Positions 21,601 through 32,648 of a stretch of 64,000 bases of DNA are shown here, one piece after another. Where the stretch lies: positions 49,682,394 to 49,746,393 of the forward strand of contig CM074181.1 of the NCBI GenBank assembly GCA_037179385.1, given 5' to 3'. Below the pieces are notes generated by a model, which did not search any database, was not told where the DNA came from, and was given only the letters and a program-made list of their open reading frames with translations. Position numbers and translations under genes: made by a program. The stretch's first letter is position 1. Every line of letters begins with the position of its first letter. This DNA is from Holothuria scabra (lineage: Eukaryota; Echinodermata; Holothuroidea; Aspidochirotida; Holothuriidae).

Positions 21601-24600
21601 AAATGACCTTTCACTCCCATGAAAATACAACGGGTTCTTTCTCACATCAAAACGCATCAACATATCAAGTTTGAAATGAATCCAAGTTTCCTACCTTGCG
21701 ATAGAGTGTAAACAAGGATTTCAGGGTTTGAACCCATGTGACCCCAGATGACCTTTGACCTCCACCAAAATCAATACGGTTCTTCCTTACATCATAACGC
21801 ATCAACATATCAAGTTTGAAATGAATCCAAGTTTCCTACCTTGCGATATAGTGTAAACAAGGATTTCGGGGTGTGACCCCAAGTGACCCCAAATGACCTT
21901 TGACCTCCACCAAAATCAATAGGGTTCTTTCTTACATCATAACGCATCAACGTATCAAGTTTGAAATTAATCCAATTTTCCTACCATGAGATATCGTGTA
22001 AACAAGGATTTCGGGGTTTGACCCCCTGTGACCCTTAATGACCTTTGACGCCCTCCAAAATCAATAGGGTTCTTTCTTACATCATAACGCATCAACATAT
22101 CACGTCTGAAGTTAATCCAAGTTTCCTATCTTGAGATATCGTGTAAACAAGGATTTCGGGGTTTGACCCCCTGTGACCCCAGATGACCTTTGACCTCCAC
22201 CTAAATCAATGGGGTTTTTCATCTCAGTATGGGGTATCTGTGTACCAAGTTTGAGAATTGTCAGACCTTCCCTTCTCAAGATATCGTGTAAACAAGCAAA
22301 GTGTCACAAACACACACATACACACACACACACGCACACACACACATACATACACACACGCCATCATGAATGCATAGGTTTCTCTTTTCATCGAAACCAA
22401 AAAACAAAGGTCTCTCTTTAAATAGATGTGAAAACCTGTGACAGAAACACGCAAACTTGAAGATTTGGAGCAAGCTATTCTACAAATAAACAAGATTTTG
22501 TTTGTAAGGGACTGAAATGGTATGTACACAAAATGAAAAATACTGTACATGTTTGTTTCATTTACAAATTCTATCTTGGAAATTTTGGGGAAACTTTACT
22601 CTCAACCTCTGGTGACCCAGATGACTTAACCTCTGCCAAAAACAGTGAAGGTTTCTCTCACCATGGGACACCCGAAAACCAAGTATGATGAAATTATCCA
22701 TGCTTCCAACTGCAAAATATCATGTTAGGTTTTTATAGTTTCACCTTCAGGTGATCCCAGATGACCAGCTGCACCACCAGTGACCCAAATTGACCTCTGG
22801 TATCCATGCAAACACAACAGCATTATTTTACCTTTACAACTTTCACATTTGACATTAACTCATAATTCATACCACCAGAGAGTGTGTTAAGCAGATTATT
22901 AGAGCTTTACCATGGTGATCCCACATGATCATTTACCTGCACGTATCTACAGTAGGGCTCCTTCTCACCAAATTGAAATGATATACAAAGTATGATATTC
23001 ATCCAGGCTTACAACCCTATGATGTTGCCTTTAGCAACATTTTAAGGGTTTTGAATGCACTAGCTGCGACCCCAAATCACATTTGACCTCTATCTTTAAA
23101 AAAATGGGATTATTTCTCTAACATATGCATCCAAATACCAAGTATGAAACCGACCTAAGTTTTTTACATGGAAATGATGTATTAACAAAATTTTCAAATT
23201 TTGAGTCCCCAAAAGACCTTTGAACTCCACCAAAAACAATAGGGTTCTTTTTCCAATTAAGGGCATCCATGTAAATTTGAAAATTTCCTGTTTCCGATCA
23301 AGTTTGCATAGGACCCTCTCTCATTATGATTAGGATCAAAAGACAATTTGGGCCATATATATACACAACCTAAAGCAATGAAATGATAAAATTATTAATA
23401 CAGTACACTGTCCCGAGTATTTCAAGTATGTCAGCAGCAATTATACTGAAGAAGTATTCTTTCCTCGACATGTATGGTAGAGCACAGAATGAATAGACTA
23501 GGGTGGTTTTTACTGTACCTTGTCTTGTACCTCTGGGTTCAATGTGGTGAAGAGTATACCAAACAGTAAAGAGTTTAATGTGGTATCTGTTCCACCACCA
23601 AAAATTTCCAAGATTGCCCTCCATGTTTGATCTGGTTTGAACAGGACTTGTTCTCCATTTTCCTGTTGCCGTTTTATCTCCATGAGATACATGTCTATGA
23701 TATCCCTGGTGTCATTTTCATCCAGAGTTTCTCGATGTTCCTTCAAAACACCATTAACATACATCTTCAACTTGTTGAAACCAGAAGGTATAAAACTATA
23801 CAATGGAGTGCGAACCAACCAGGGAAAGACCTGAGTCACACCAGTCAGCGAGATGGTCCTGAACAGTGATTGAAAATCATTGATGAGTGTCTGGAATTCC
23901 TTATCCTGATAGTCAAAGCGTTTACCAAAGTTGATTTTACAGATGACATTTGCAATCATATACCCAACAAAGACAGAAGGATCAAATGGTTTTCCTTTTT
24001 TCTCCTCAAAGACTTCCACCATGTAGCGTGCTTCCTCATTGATGCTGTACTCCAGACTCTTCTTCCCAACACCAAAGTTTCGTAAGGCATGGATGACAAA
24101 CTTTCTTCTCTCTTTCCACTCATGACCATTTTTAAAGAAGAGACTTCCTGACAGACACAAGAGTAAAAAATTAAAAATGAATTAAAGCAAGAGTGTCAAT
24201 CGCACTGTGGCTCACACCAAAAAGTGGATGAATCATAAGGTCAAGTGTTCATAAACTAATCAGGGCTGTCTGTATAACATAGCGACCACCATTGAACACA
24301 AAAAGTTTTTTTTGATGCAACACATGAAAATTGGCTTCAGAACCATCTTTACAACTACACTTTTGTCAGAGAGACTCAGAAGGAGAATACAAAATGCATC
24401 TCATTCTCTTTCTGGCCACTGAAGCAAAACTAACACAGAATGCCTTTTGATACTACCAGAAGGTTGTAAAATATATAAAAGTGTCAACCCTCTCTTCTTT
24501 ATGCCCACTTTGTTAGAATTAAAGTACTGTGCTCACAATAAACAGATAAAAGAACAAAATTGAAGCAATGCTGTGATATTGCATCTCAACAATTTAACAA

Positions 24601-27600
24601 ATTAGACCACATCACAAAAAGGGCAGTGTGAGGTACACTTTGGCAGTGTAAAGCTGCAGTTACACTACAAAGAATTCCGATCAAATTTGGATTCAATTTT
24701 TCCAGGCTTTTGTTAAAATCTTGATCTGGTCAGGAAGAGCCCCAAAATTTTTAAACCTGTAAAGATATGATTTGCATGTAATGATCTATGAAAATAAAAC
24801 TGGTTTTTTCATGACATGACACTGACATACATTTTTGATTGGACAGAGTAGTCTCTGCCTGTCAATGTGAAGTCTTGGGATAATGAGCATCAGTTCAACT
24901 TTCATAGTCCTGCAGTACATTTCATATATTTACACAGGTTGGCAAATTTTTGACTCGTTATTACCAGAGATTAGGAAGATTTAAACAAAAGCTCACAAAA
25001 AATTCTGATCAAATTCCGATCTGAATTCCTTGTAATGTGAATGTGACTTAAGGCATCTGACTTTGTTACACTTTCTGTGCTCTAAAGTGATCTCCTATAT
25101 GATTCACTGTGTTCACAATGCATGAAGGCAATGAATTTATGCTTAGCTAGCCTGCTAGCTAACATGAAACAGTTACATCAATTTAAGAATTTTGGTGTAT
25201 CTGGTACTGTCAAATAATCAGATCATGACAGCTGACCACAGTATATCACATTTGCATGTACAGTAGTGTTCATTTCCAACCTCCTGACTGCATTTTGTAA
25301 CTCTGACCACTTGTCCATAAAGTCGGTTGGCTTTTTCTTTGGGTTGTACAGCAGTATTGAATACTTTGTAGATTTTAGTGCTTCACAGTTCACTTTATTT
25401 TATTTTTAAAACAGTTAAAATATTGGTGGGCACTTGAGAACAAAAAATCACATACTAGGAAACATTAGAAAAAACAAAAGATTAAAAAATAGTATAATAC
25501 TGAAACTGCAGAGCTCCTACAGTAAGGAGATTAATCTACACCCAGTGTAGATTACTGTAGATTCTCAGTGTACAAGTGTGACATATTTATGAAATGTCTT
25601 AATGGGGAATTCCAGGCATAATGTAATACAGTATGTAAAAGAGGAATAAAATCTACTGTACACAATTGGTGAAATATCCAAAACTGGACATGTATGAGAA
25701 TCAGATCAAACAGCCGGTGGGACCAACATTGTTTAGATCTGTCCTCCGGCTGTTCTTCCAGTGTCAGCTCAATCAGCTGACTGGCTGACCGATTCTGTGA
25801 ATTTTGAATCACAATGTCAAGTTTGGAACACAAAGCATCCCAATGTGATTTGGGTCCAATTCCAGACTTCTTTTGACACCACAATTTTTTTCATTTGTAA
25901 TTTGACCCCAGCCTTTTATCTACTGATAATCATCCCTTGGTTACCATACAATAACTGATTATCATACCATTGTCTCCTATTGTCCATGCAAGAATTGGTG
26001 GAAGGAATCGATCTGAGAAATTGTCTGCCTTTTTAACAGCTGCTTCTTTAGCAATGTTAATGTCAGAGATGACAACAACCCTCATACTTCCAATGTACAT
26101 GGTGAAGATGCCTCCATACTTTTCTGCAAGTTCGTTGACAACCTGTGATATATTATTACAAACAAAGAGTGTATTTATGTGAAACTGTAAATCATTTAAT
26201 TACTTGAGTACACCAAAATTTCTGAGAAAAGGAAATGGAAGTACTAAATCTTCCAAAACTTAATTGGAGTTTTTTTTCTTTCAAATTCTACAGATAAGGG
26301 AAAAGGAAATTGTGGTTAATAGAAACTTTGCATGGAATTTCATTAAGGCAACATTTGAACTAAATCTTGTCAAAACTTGTCAAGACTTGAAACCATGCAA
26401 TGCTATAAAAATATAAAAAAAAAGAACATTTGTCAATAGCCCTAAAGGTTGACACTGCTCACTGTGGAGTATTTTTTCAGATTCTACAGTGCACCTTGCA
26501 GTAGTCTTATCCCCTTTTAGTCAGTTGTAACTGTGGTTGTTATGTAAACCTTCACGGCTGGAAAAATATTACTTTATTTCCTAAAAAGGGAGAAAAGTTC
26601 CCCACCATTCCCCCTTTATTTTTGTATGTACAGCAAAGATAAAATTCCATCAAATTGCCCAAATTTTCTTTCTTGATGCCTTAATAATTTGCTGGGAAGG
26701 AGCCTTCTACCGTAGTTTCACAACTTATCACTCCCAAGATACTGTACAGTAAACTTCTACTGTAAGTTGCTGGATATTCAGTAAAAACTGTGGTGCTGTA
26801 ACTACTTATGAAGGGTTTCAGCGAAGGCAATTTTTTCCATCGTGACTACTGTACATATGTACAGTAGCATCATAATACTTCAACTGATGGTTACAGTCTA
26901 TATTATCTTTGCAATGACCAGCATGATGCCTTATTCTAAATCAGCCTAATGTAGATTTACTCACTAATGACGTCATGGGTGTCATGGTTAACCCCAGATA
27001 TTGTACATCTGGAACATAGTGGCAACATGTCAGAAAAAATACCCTTAGAACAATCTCATCAGGAACTGATCTCAGTACTAATTATGTGCCCATTTAAGCA
27101 TTTAAAAATGACCATGAATGTTGACATTTGATAGTAATTTGATTCCCTTTTTCTCAGCACTTATTTCAGGACTTGTTTAAGTTGTTGTTTGAACTCCAAA
27201 GTTGTTGGGCTTCTATTGTACCAGAATGGTAATCAAATCTGCTGCTCATTGAAGCAGCTATTAGGAGTAATGAACCAGTGGTCGGGTACTATAATTGGGA
27301 ACTGCAGTTTTTCCCTAAAAACTGTTGTAGCCTTGACGGATCTCCTGAAAGGCTAATATCCCGTAATGAGAAGTGTGGTAGATGTGCTCTTTTAAACTTT
27401 AATAGTTTTATCTGGGGTAGCACTGTTCATCTACAGTACAGTGGGGTGCAAAAAATCACTTGCCTCTCAGTAATTTGGGGCAAATTGTGGTGTGGGATCA
27501 CACTCCCACACCTAACATATCAAGGCCTTACAGTATCCAGTACGTCAACATTGAATATTTAAAAAGGTGCAGTAAAATATGGAAATTTGTTCCATTTTAA

Positions 27601-28516
27601 CAATTCTGTGATAAAACTGCTGCTGCAATTACAAAGAGCCACAGCATTTTCTTTCAGCTACTGTAGTTCTTCTCAGTTGACTGAACGCCATGTTAAAGGG
27701 AACACTCATTCATATGTAGAACTCCTCATATCACTACTGTATCTTTTCTGTTTGTTTTAAGGATTCAAATAACCCTTCTAACACCCTTACATCTGGCTAA
27801 AAGTTAAACAGGGGAGATTAAATGTCTACCAGGGAGATAAAATGCTGACCTGAGTTTTTAAACATTACAGTAATTCCACTTAATGTATCAACCACAAAAA
27901 GTTGTTCTTATATTCCTCTGGGGAAAGAATTACAGATGGTTATGTAATTTATAAAAAATATCAATACTTTCCATGAGCAAATAGCACAACAGTACATACC
28001 ATAGTACTAACATACAAAATTCAATATAAAGATATAGTACAATTTAGTGATAAATGTGGTTGTGGTAAAATCACCTGGTGATAAGGTAAAAAGTCAGTTA
28101 ATTTGTGCACAAAACATGTGATACTGCAATGACACAATGATGAAAGAACAAAGCTTTTAAAATTTAATGACTTTTTAAAACACTTGTCTTGGCATGGACA
28201 TGCTTGAAAATTCTTGTATAATTTACTTTTTGATCTGTGGTGACTCCAAATTCCAGATGACATTTCACCTCACCAAAACCTGATTTCCTTTTAAACATAA
28301 TTGTGTGAAGTTCATATTGCAAAAGTCTTACCACACCTCATAATTTTTTCTTTTCCAAAATTTTGCACTATTTCCAAGGACTGGTAGTGGCACAGGCCCT
28401 GGAGGCAGGTTTCTAGGTGATCTCATCCATCTTAGAGTTGCAAGAAAAATCACTGTACCAAGTAAAATTGGTAGATAGTGCATACAAAGGAAAGAAATCA
28501 CATCTTCGAGATCCAT
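15422..28516 (-). CDS. Cytochrome P450, CYP2 clan (gene A, six exons, complete)
   Basis: Coding exons (minus strand) are 28516-28337, 26142-25968, 24147-23519, 19462-19280, 16995-16851 and 15600-15422. They total 1491 bases, or 496 residues plus TGA, within the usual CYP2 length. All junctions are GT-AG and in frame. A hydrophobic anchor spans about residues 9-30, followed by the LPPGP hinge (38-42). Helix-C WKERR is near 130, the I-helix GGTDTT is at 303-308, ExxR (EIQR) at 360-363, and the haem signature FGIGRRVCLG at 435-444 with Cys442 as the iron ligand. The product should be an ER-bound monooxygenase using O2 and electrons from P450 reductase; the substrate is unknown. The start is the ATG at 28514-28516. 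A good acceptor (TTGAATTCCAG) lies just upstream, so a 5' untranslated exon is likely. Introns hold arrays and an array element (20797-22403). Gene B is the paralogue. Confidence 0.92.
16851..16995 (-). CDS. Gene A exon 5: PERF-like region and start of the haem loop
   Basis: This encodes GTQLFFNIWG, HDPKVWKNP, FDPTNFL and PEEFIPFGIG. It ends after the first base of the next Gly codon at GTTTGT. The haem loop is completed by exon 6. Confidence 0.93.
17225..17478. repeat. Unclassified dispersed repeat, copy 1 (gene A intron 4)
   Basis: This matches 27128-27372 in the same orientation. Shared blocks include CTCATTGAAGCAGCT, AGTTTTTCCCTAAAAACTGT and TGACGGATCTCCT. Both copies lie in gene A introns. 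No inverted ends or coding frame were seen. Confidence 0.6.
17591..18215. repeat. Tandem repeat, about 90-bp unit, about 7 copies
   Basis: AATGTAACTGACCAGCATTT or near variants recur at 17591, 17682, 17766, 17870, 17961, 18051 and 18136, spaced 84-104 bases. Each unit also has a TTGACAAAAGTT/TTGGTAAAAGTT block and ATGCATTTTTGTGCATTGAC. It lies in gene A intron 4. Open frames across it come from the repeat and are not genes. Confidence 0.85.
18768..18890 (+). repeat. Remnant 3' end of a type-2 array element
   Basis: Interrupted CA runs are followed by CATCACCATGGCATAGATTT and CCTGCCTTCGGCAAGGAAT. This is very close to the 3' end of the 33629-37387 element (CATCACCATCGCATAGATTC, CCTGCCTTCGGCAAGGAATC). 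No array precedes it, so it is truncated. Confidence 0.6.
19280..19462 (-). CDS. Gene A exon 4: K helix with ExxR
   Basis: This 183-base phase-0 exon starts VQEEIDRVVG and ends GGYNIPK. It contains PYTDAVVMEIQRF with the ExxR pair. The donor is AAG|GTAAAA. Confidence 0.93.
19545..20085. repeat. Tandem repeat, about 60-bp unit, rich in CAAGTCAC
   Basis: Units of the form CAAGTCACAGGTCCTGTGGC plus CAGCTACAAGTCAAGT recur about every 60 bases, clearest at 19745-19990, with degenerate units on both sides. It lies in gene A intron 3, close to exon 4. Many CAAGTCAC words give it a highly biased composition. Confidence 0.8.
20515..20590 (+). repeat. SINE-like conserved tail motif, copy 2
   Basis: CTTACGACAAGCAGGGAATA followed by CATATTCTACAATCCCC and CACAGGGG matches the 8748-8815 copy. 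Confidence 0.5.
20797..22403 (+). mobile_element. Helentron-like (DINE-1/HINE-type) element with 145-bp array, type 1 copy A
   Basis: The left end begins near AACCAGAATGCAAAAATGCA, followed by subterminal GGTTTCGATGA (20821-20831). The right end has the inverse TCATCGAAACC (22388-22398), forming a hairpin with GGTTTC at 22377. Between them, TGACCTTTGAC-type blocks recur at 21176, 21315, 21460, 21604, 21749, 21894, 22039 and 22184 (period 145), with two degenerate units before, and a CA microsatellite (22304-22360) after. Typical units carry four half-sites, TGACCC-N4-TGACCC-N4-TGACCT-N-TGACCT. No protein is encoded and no target duplication is evident. The subTIR, microsatellite, central tandem repeats and 3' stem-loop together are the known plan of DINE-1/HINE elements; the class assignment is inference. 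It lies in gene A intron 3. Confidence 0.72.
22575..23290 (+). repeat. Older, diverged array of the same repeat unit
   Basis: Decayed units with TGACCCAGATGACTTAACCT (22611), GTGACCCAAATTGACCTCTG (22780), CCCCAAATCACATTTGACCT (23072) and AAAGACCTTTGAACTCCACC (23213) follow element copy A. Spacing is irregular. It may be a remnant into or next to which copy A inserted. Confidence 0.55.
23519..24147 (-). CDS. Gene A exon 3: helices B'/C to I (629 bases)
   Basis: This encodes residues 119-328, from GSLFFKNGHEWKERRKF to TTLNPEVQDK. It includes the WxxxR haem-propionate contact, the F-G loop and the oxygen-binding I-helix GGTDTT. In vertebrate CYP2 genes this span is normally four exons; here it is a single one. 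The gene B counterpart has the same length. Confidence 0.95.
25968..26142 (-). CDS. Gene A exon 2: helix A / beta-1 region
   Basis: This 175-base exon encodes about residues 61-118, with ELAEKYGGIFTMYIG and FSDRFLPPILAWTIGDN. It starts in phase 0 after CAG and ends in phase 1 before GTATGA. Its length equals that of gene B exon 2. Confidence 0.9.
27128..27372. repeat. Unclassified dispersed repeat, copy 2 (gene A intron 1)
   Basis: This is the partner of 17225-17478, same orientation, with GCTCATTGAAGCAGCTATTA and CAGTTTTTCCCTAAAAACTG. The two copies differ at many positions, so the duplication is not recent. Confidence 0.6.
28337..28516 (-). CDS. Gene A exon 1: ER anchor and proline hinge
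   Basis: This encodes residues 1-60. It begins MDLEDVISFL, continues with the membrane span, and ends in AKFWKRKNYE. The donor used is GAG|GTGTGG. A stronger-looking GTAAGA five bases further would break the frame with exon 2, so I did not choose it. Confidence 0.85.
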
Positions 28517-28599
28517 CTTGAGCCTGGAATTCAAACAAAAAAAAGAATGACTCTATGAGGAAATGGCTATTTGCCAGGAAAAAAAAGAAAAACTCAAAC

Positions 28600-28790
28600 C
28601 AGAGTTGCATGGTCAAGTGGTCAGAGCACACAACTTGCAGTAAGGAGCTGTGAGGTTCAACTCTTGGCAATTAAGGTAATGCTTGGAACGTGCCATTATT
28701 CATGGCTGCTTGCAGCACTGGAGATTTCTTTTACAACCAAGGGGTCCAAGGGGCAAAGCCGCTGGATCCCTCAGAGGATATACAGTACTA
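28600..28790 (+). repeat. tRNA-derived SINE, family S, upstream of gene A exon 1
   Basis: GCATGGTCAAGTGGTCAGAG resembles a tRNA A-box region and AGGTTCAACTC a B-box. Body sequence similar to other family copies (GGAACGTGCCATTATTC) follows. The copy sits within 100 bases of the first coding exon of gene A. Confidence 0.55.
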
Positions 28791-30480
28791 AGCTAATCTG
28801 AGCATCAGAGTTAAACAAACTCGGAATATTGATTTTCCAAAGTTTTGTATGTATTCATGGTACGTATAAGCACTTCACTTGTACATGTACAGCAGGTGAG
28901 TTCACTGTAGCTTCTTGAAGACGGGTTGCACAGGAGAAGAGAGCAATAGCCCACAAAGTGTGGTACTACTGTAGGAGTAACATCATATTCTTCATTAATT
29001 TATTTTGCAAAATGTTTCCAAGTTTCAATACCTTTCCTCTTCATGTTCAAAAGAAATAAAAACAAAATTATTAGTGTATTGGTCCACAACATACATGACA
29101 TTCTGTTTGTATACAAAAGGAAACTAAGAACTTTTGGTATTTTCCATCTACTGTATGAATAACAGAAATCCTCTGACTCAATGTGCTTGCCTGCTCAGTG
29201 TACTGTACATATATATTAAAGTATAAATGACGAATTGGCCACGGTAAAAAAAATACACTTGATCTCCTTCCTTGCCCAAATTTGATGATTGACAGACAGT
29301 AATACTCCACTCAAAGACATTTAATCCAAGTCAAGAAACCATAGCCACAGTATGCAGAACATGCAGAGGGGGTTTAGACTAGAATCATGCCCAAAGTATC
29401 CTGTATTTTTTGTAACCTAAGTGGACTAGAAGCTCAGTGAGGTGATAATAATAGACCTCCATGCAGCAGTGGGTTTGGAAACTTGATATACCTCACTTGA
29501 ACAATAAATAACTGAGGTTAGAAAATCAACTTTTTTACCGCAATCGAAACAGCATGTAAACTCCTGCACCTTAGGCTACTGTACTTGGGTGTTTCCATTA
29601 TCAGATTATACAACTGGTAAATGACCAACACACCTGCTATGAAGTCACTCTGTGGCAGCAAGGCCTGCCCAGGCCTCAAAAATTCACGAAGGCCATGGAG
29701 GCCATGGCTGCTGTTAATTTTGTTTTGGCCTTCGACAGGCATTTTTCACACACTTATTGAGGGCCACTTTTGGCCGAAGATGAGTCAGTCAAGCTGCTCT
29801 GTATGTGTTGAACTACTGTTATTAAATATTGAGTGCAATTCCTTCATCATTTCATTTTTGTTTGAGCAGGAGCATTCCCAATTTTCACTTTCCTACTGTT
29901 CTATTGATAATTGAGTGACATGCTATGCAAAGCAATTATTCATAGCCTACTGTAAAATCCATTTTTCTGTTCTTCTTGCAAGTGCGTTACATTTTGGCCT
30001 TGAATGAGAGAATTTTGGCCTTCGTTTAACCAAAAATTTGTTGTTTACAAAGTTTTGGGGCAGATCATGGTTTTGTAAAGAAACAAATAAAGGCTATATA
30101 AGTCCATACACTGTCAGTCATGCCCTGAAGAAAATAACAGCAATGGAAGGTATAGTAAATGCATCAAACATTCAAAGTTGCAAGTGGTTGCATGACAAGT
30201 TATGAAACATACTGTAAGACAAAGTGTCAATCATGTTGCAGTGATGCAGCCAGGAAGGAATTTTTAGGGGGCCTAGGTACTGTAACAATTGGGGGGGGGC
30301 CTGGTACCTAGGGTCAGGCGCAGCAAGACTTTCTAAGCGAAGCACCACCATCTGTTGGCATGGAGCGAGGAAGAAAATTTTGGGCTAAGATAAAAATAAC
30401 CCTCTGGATGGTCGGAAACGGCACTTCCCACCTGTTTTAAGCTGCAGGTACAAGCCTTGAAATACAAATCTCACGCCTGC
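28791..30480. other. Upstream region of gene A; no second gene seen
   Basis: No exon-like frame is recognised. At about 30245-30420 a segment with a G-run and AAGCACCACCATCTGTTGGC resembles the interior of the hAT-like elements. The gene A promoter must lie in or beyond this interval, but I cannot place it. Confidence 0.3.
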
Positions 30481-30493
30481 CACTTCTCAAATA

Positions 30494-32324
30494 ATGAGAA
30501 TAAAAAATCAATCCATGAAAATAGTAATACAAACACTTTTTAGGGAGCCCAAAAACTGGGTACTGGATACATGGATTAAAGAGCACATTTCCATTGATTG
30601 GTCTGCTCGGTTGTCTCACTTAGGTCCTGAAGACGCTTGGAAAGTTTTTCGCGAGGTTGTTTTGGAGACTTCAAGTTTATGTACTCCACTCAAGAAAGCT
30701 CCTCGTAATCATAGGCCAGTATGGATCTCTAGGGAGGTCCTCAGAGCAGCTAGGAAGAAGTGTAAATTTTGGTGTCGCTATAGGGATAGTAGAAGTTCTT
30801 CAGACTATGTGGTTTATAAGAATCAGGAATGTCTTGTGAAGGATTTGGTTAGAGAAACTAAGGCCAATTTTGAGAGGAAGTTAGCAAAGGAGGTAAAGGT
30901 AAATCCTAAGTCATTTCATGCCTATGTTAGATCTAAGCAGAAAGTTAAAGAGGGTGTTGGGCCTCTTGAAGGCATTAGGGGTACTTTAGTCAGTGACCGC
31001 CATGATATGGCAAATTTGTTGAATGATTATTTTGTTTCTGTTTTTACCAAGGAGTCTCCTCTAGTGGGAATTAGTGGTGACTCCAGCAGTTCAATTCACA
31101 TGGATGATGTTGTTTTCTCTGAGGAACTGGTACGTAATAAACTTAGGAGTTTGAAGGCTAGCAAATCCCCTGGGCCGGACGGGATCCATCCTGCCATTTT
31201 GCATGATTGTGCTGATGTTTTGTCCGTTCCTCTATGTATTATTTTTCAGAAATGTCTGGACTCCGGCTTTGTTCCTGCTGACTGGAAGATTGCGAATGTA
31301 ACCCCTATTTTCAAGAAAGGGAGTCGGAGCCTTCCTTGTAACTACAGGCCTGTTAGTTTAAACAAGTGTTGTATGTAAAGTCATGGAGTCTGTGGTTAAG
31401 GATTGTATGCTTAAGTATCTTTTAGACAATGGTTTACTGCTTCTGTCTCAGCATGAGTTCCTGCCTAATAGGTCTTGCATCTCTAATTTGCTTAGCTTTC
31501 TTGAAGATTTCTCTTTGTCTCTTGATTCGGGTCATTGTGTTGATGTCATTTACCTTGATTTTCAAAAGGCATTTGACAAAGTCCCATTAGGGAGACTTAT
31601 GGTAAAATTGCATCAGTTAGGCATCCAGGGGAGATGTGCCGACTGGATCAAGTCTTAGCTTTTTGGTAGATCCCAGAGGGTTGTTGTTAATGGTAATTTC
31701 TCCTCTTGGAATGATGTCACAAGTGGAGTACCACAAGGTTCTGTTCTGGGCCCAATTCTTTTTCTAGTTTTTATAAATGATATTGATTGCTCTCTCTCAT
31801 CCTGTATTAGTAAGTTTGCTGATGACACTAAGCTCTATAGGAATGTTAATGATGGAAAGGATGCTTCTCTGTTGCAAAGGGACTTAGATAGGCTACTTGG
31901 TCTCAGACTTGGCAAATGTCTTTTAATGCTGATAAATGCAAAGTTCTTCACTTTGGATCCAAGAATTTGGGTCATAAGTATACCATGGTTGGTAGTGTTC
32001 TAGGTAATGTGACTTCTGAAAAAGACTTGGGTGTTGTCATTTCAAACCATTTGAAGCCTTCTAGGCAGTGCACAGCAGCTGCTGCTAGGGCTAATAGGGT
32101 GCTTGGTTTAATCAAGAGGAATTTCAGCAATTTCAGTAAAGATATTGTGCTAAATCTTTATAAGCAGTTGGTTAGGCCACATCTTGATTATGCTGTGCAG
32201 GCATGGAACCCTTTTTATGAAAAGGACAAGTTTATTTTAGAGCAGGTTCAGAGGAGGGCCACACGGCTTATTCACAATGTGCGTAATCTCCCTTATCATG
32301 ATAGGCTCAATTGTCTAGGACTTA
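30494..32324 (+). pseudogene. CR1-type reverse transcriptase remnant
   Basis: The first frame (30494-31378) includes VWISREVLRAARKK, KSPGPDGIHPAILH (near 31160-31210), VPADWKIANVTPIFKKGSRS and NYRPVSL. A frameshift near 31360 moves the reading to 31383, which ends at an in-frame TAG (31656-31658) where the family usually has Trp. After it come SGVPQGSVLGPILF (near 31720-31760) and the catalytic FADD (31814-31825). A second frameshift near 31905 precedes FNADKCKVLHFGS and a thumb region ending LNCLGLTLF. With two frameshifts and one stop, the protein cannot be made. Confidence 0.85.
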
Positions 32325-32570
32325 CTTTATTTAGTTATCAGTCTCAAATCTCTTCACTTTGTCAAGTTTTTTTTTTTTCTCTTTTCTTTTTGTCTTTTCT
32401 TTTTGTCATCATTTTGTCTATGTTTGTATGGTCACTAGCCTTGATAAACTGTATTGTTTTTCTAGTGTCCATCATATGTACTTTGTTTTTAGTATTTGTT
32501 AAATTATACCTCTGTTGATGATTGTTGTACATATGAGAAATAAATTGAATTGAATTGAATTGAATTGAAC
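32325..32570 (+). mobile_element. Short LINE 3' fragment with (TTGAA)n tail
   Basis: About 245 bases interrupt the CR1 reading between its LGLTLF and SRV codons. The fragment is T-rich, ends AGAAATAAATTGAATTGAA and runs into repeated TTGAA. The same tail type ends the minus-strand LINE at 32649. It is most simply a severely 5'-truncated retroinsertion. Confidence 0.6.
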
Positions 32571-32648
32571 TTCTCTCGAGTTAAGAAGGATTAGGGGGGA
32601 TATGCTGCAGGTTTTCAAGTTCCTTTCTGGTTATGATTCTCTGTCTAA

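Noticed and set aside
20797..22403. CRISPR-like or satellite array
   Set aside because: The period is uniform with no unique spacers, the units are 145 bp, the genome is eukaryotic, and terminal inverted motifs bound the array, so it is an internal part of a mobile element.
23627..24085. Plus-strand open frames opposite P450 exon 3
   Set aside because: They are antisense shadows of a conserved coding exon with no independent protein similarity.
28326..28331. GTAAGA as the exon 1 donor of gene A
   Set aside because: It is closer to consensus than GTGTGG, but using it would put exon 2 out of frame. GAG|GTGTGG keeps ELAEKYG in frame and agrees with the phase seen in gene B.
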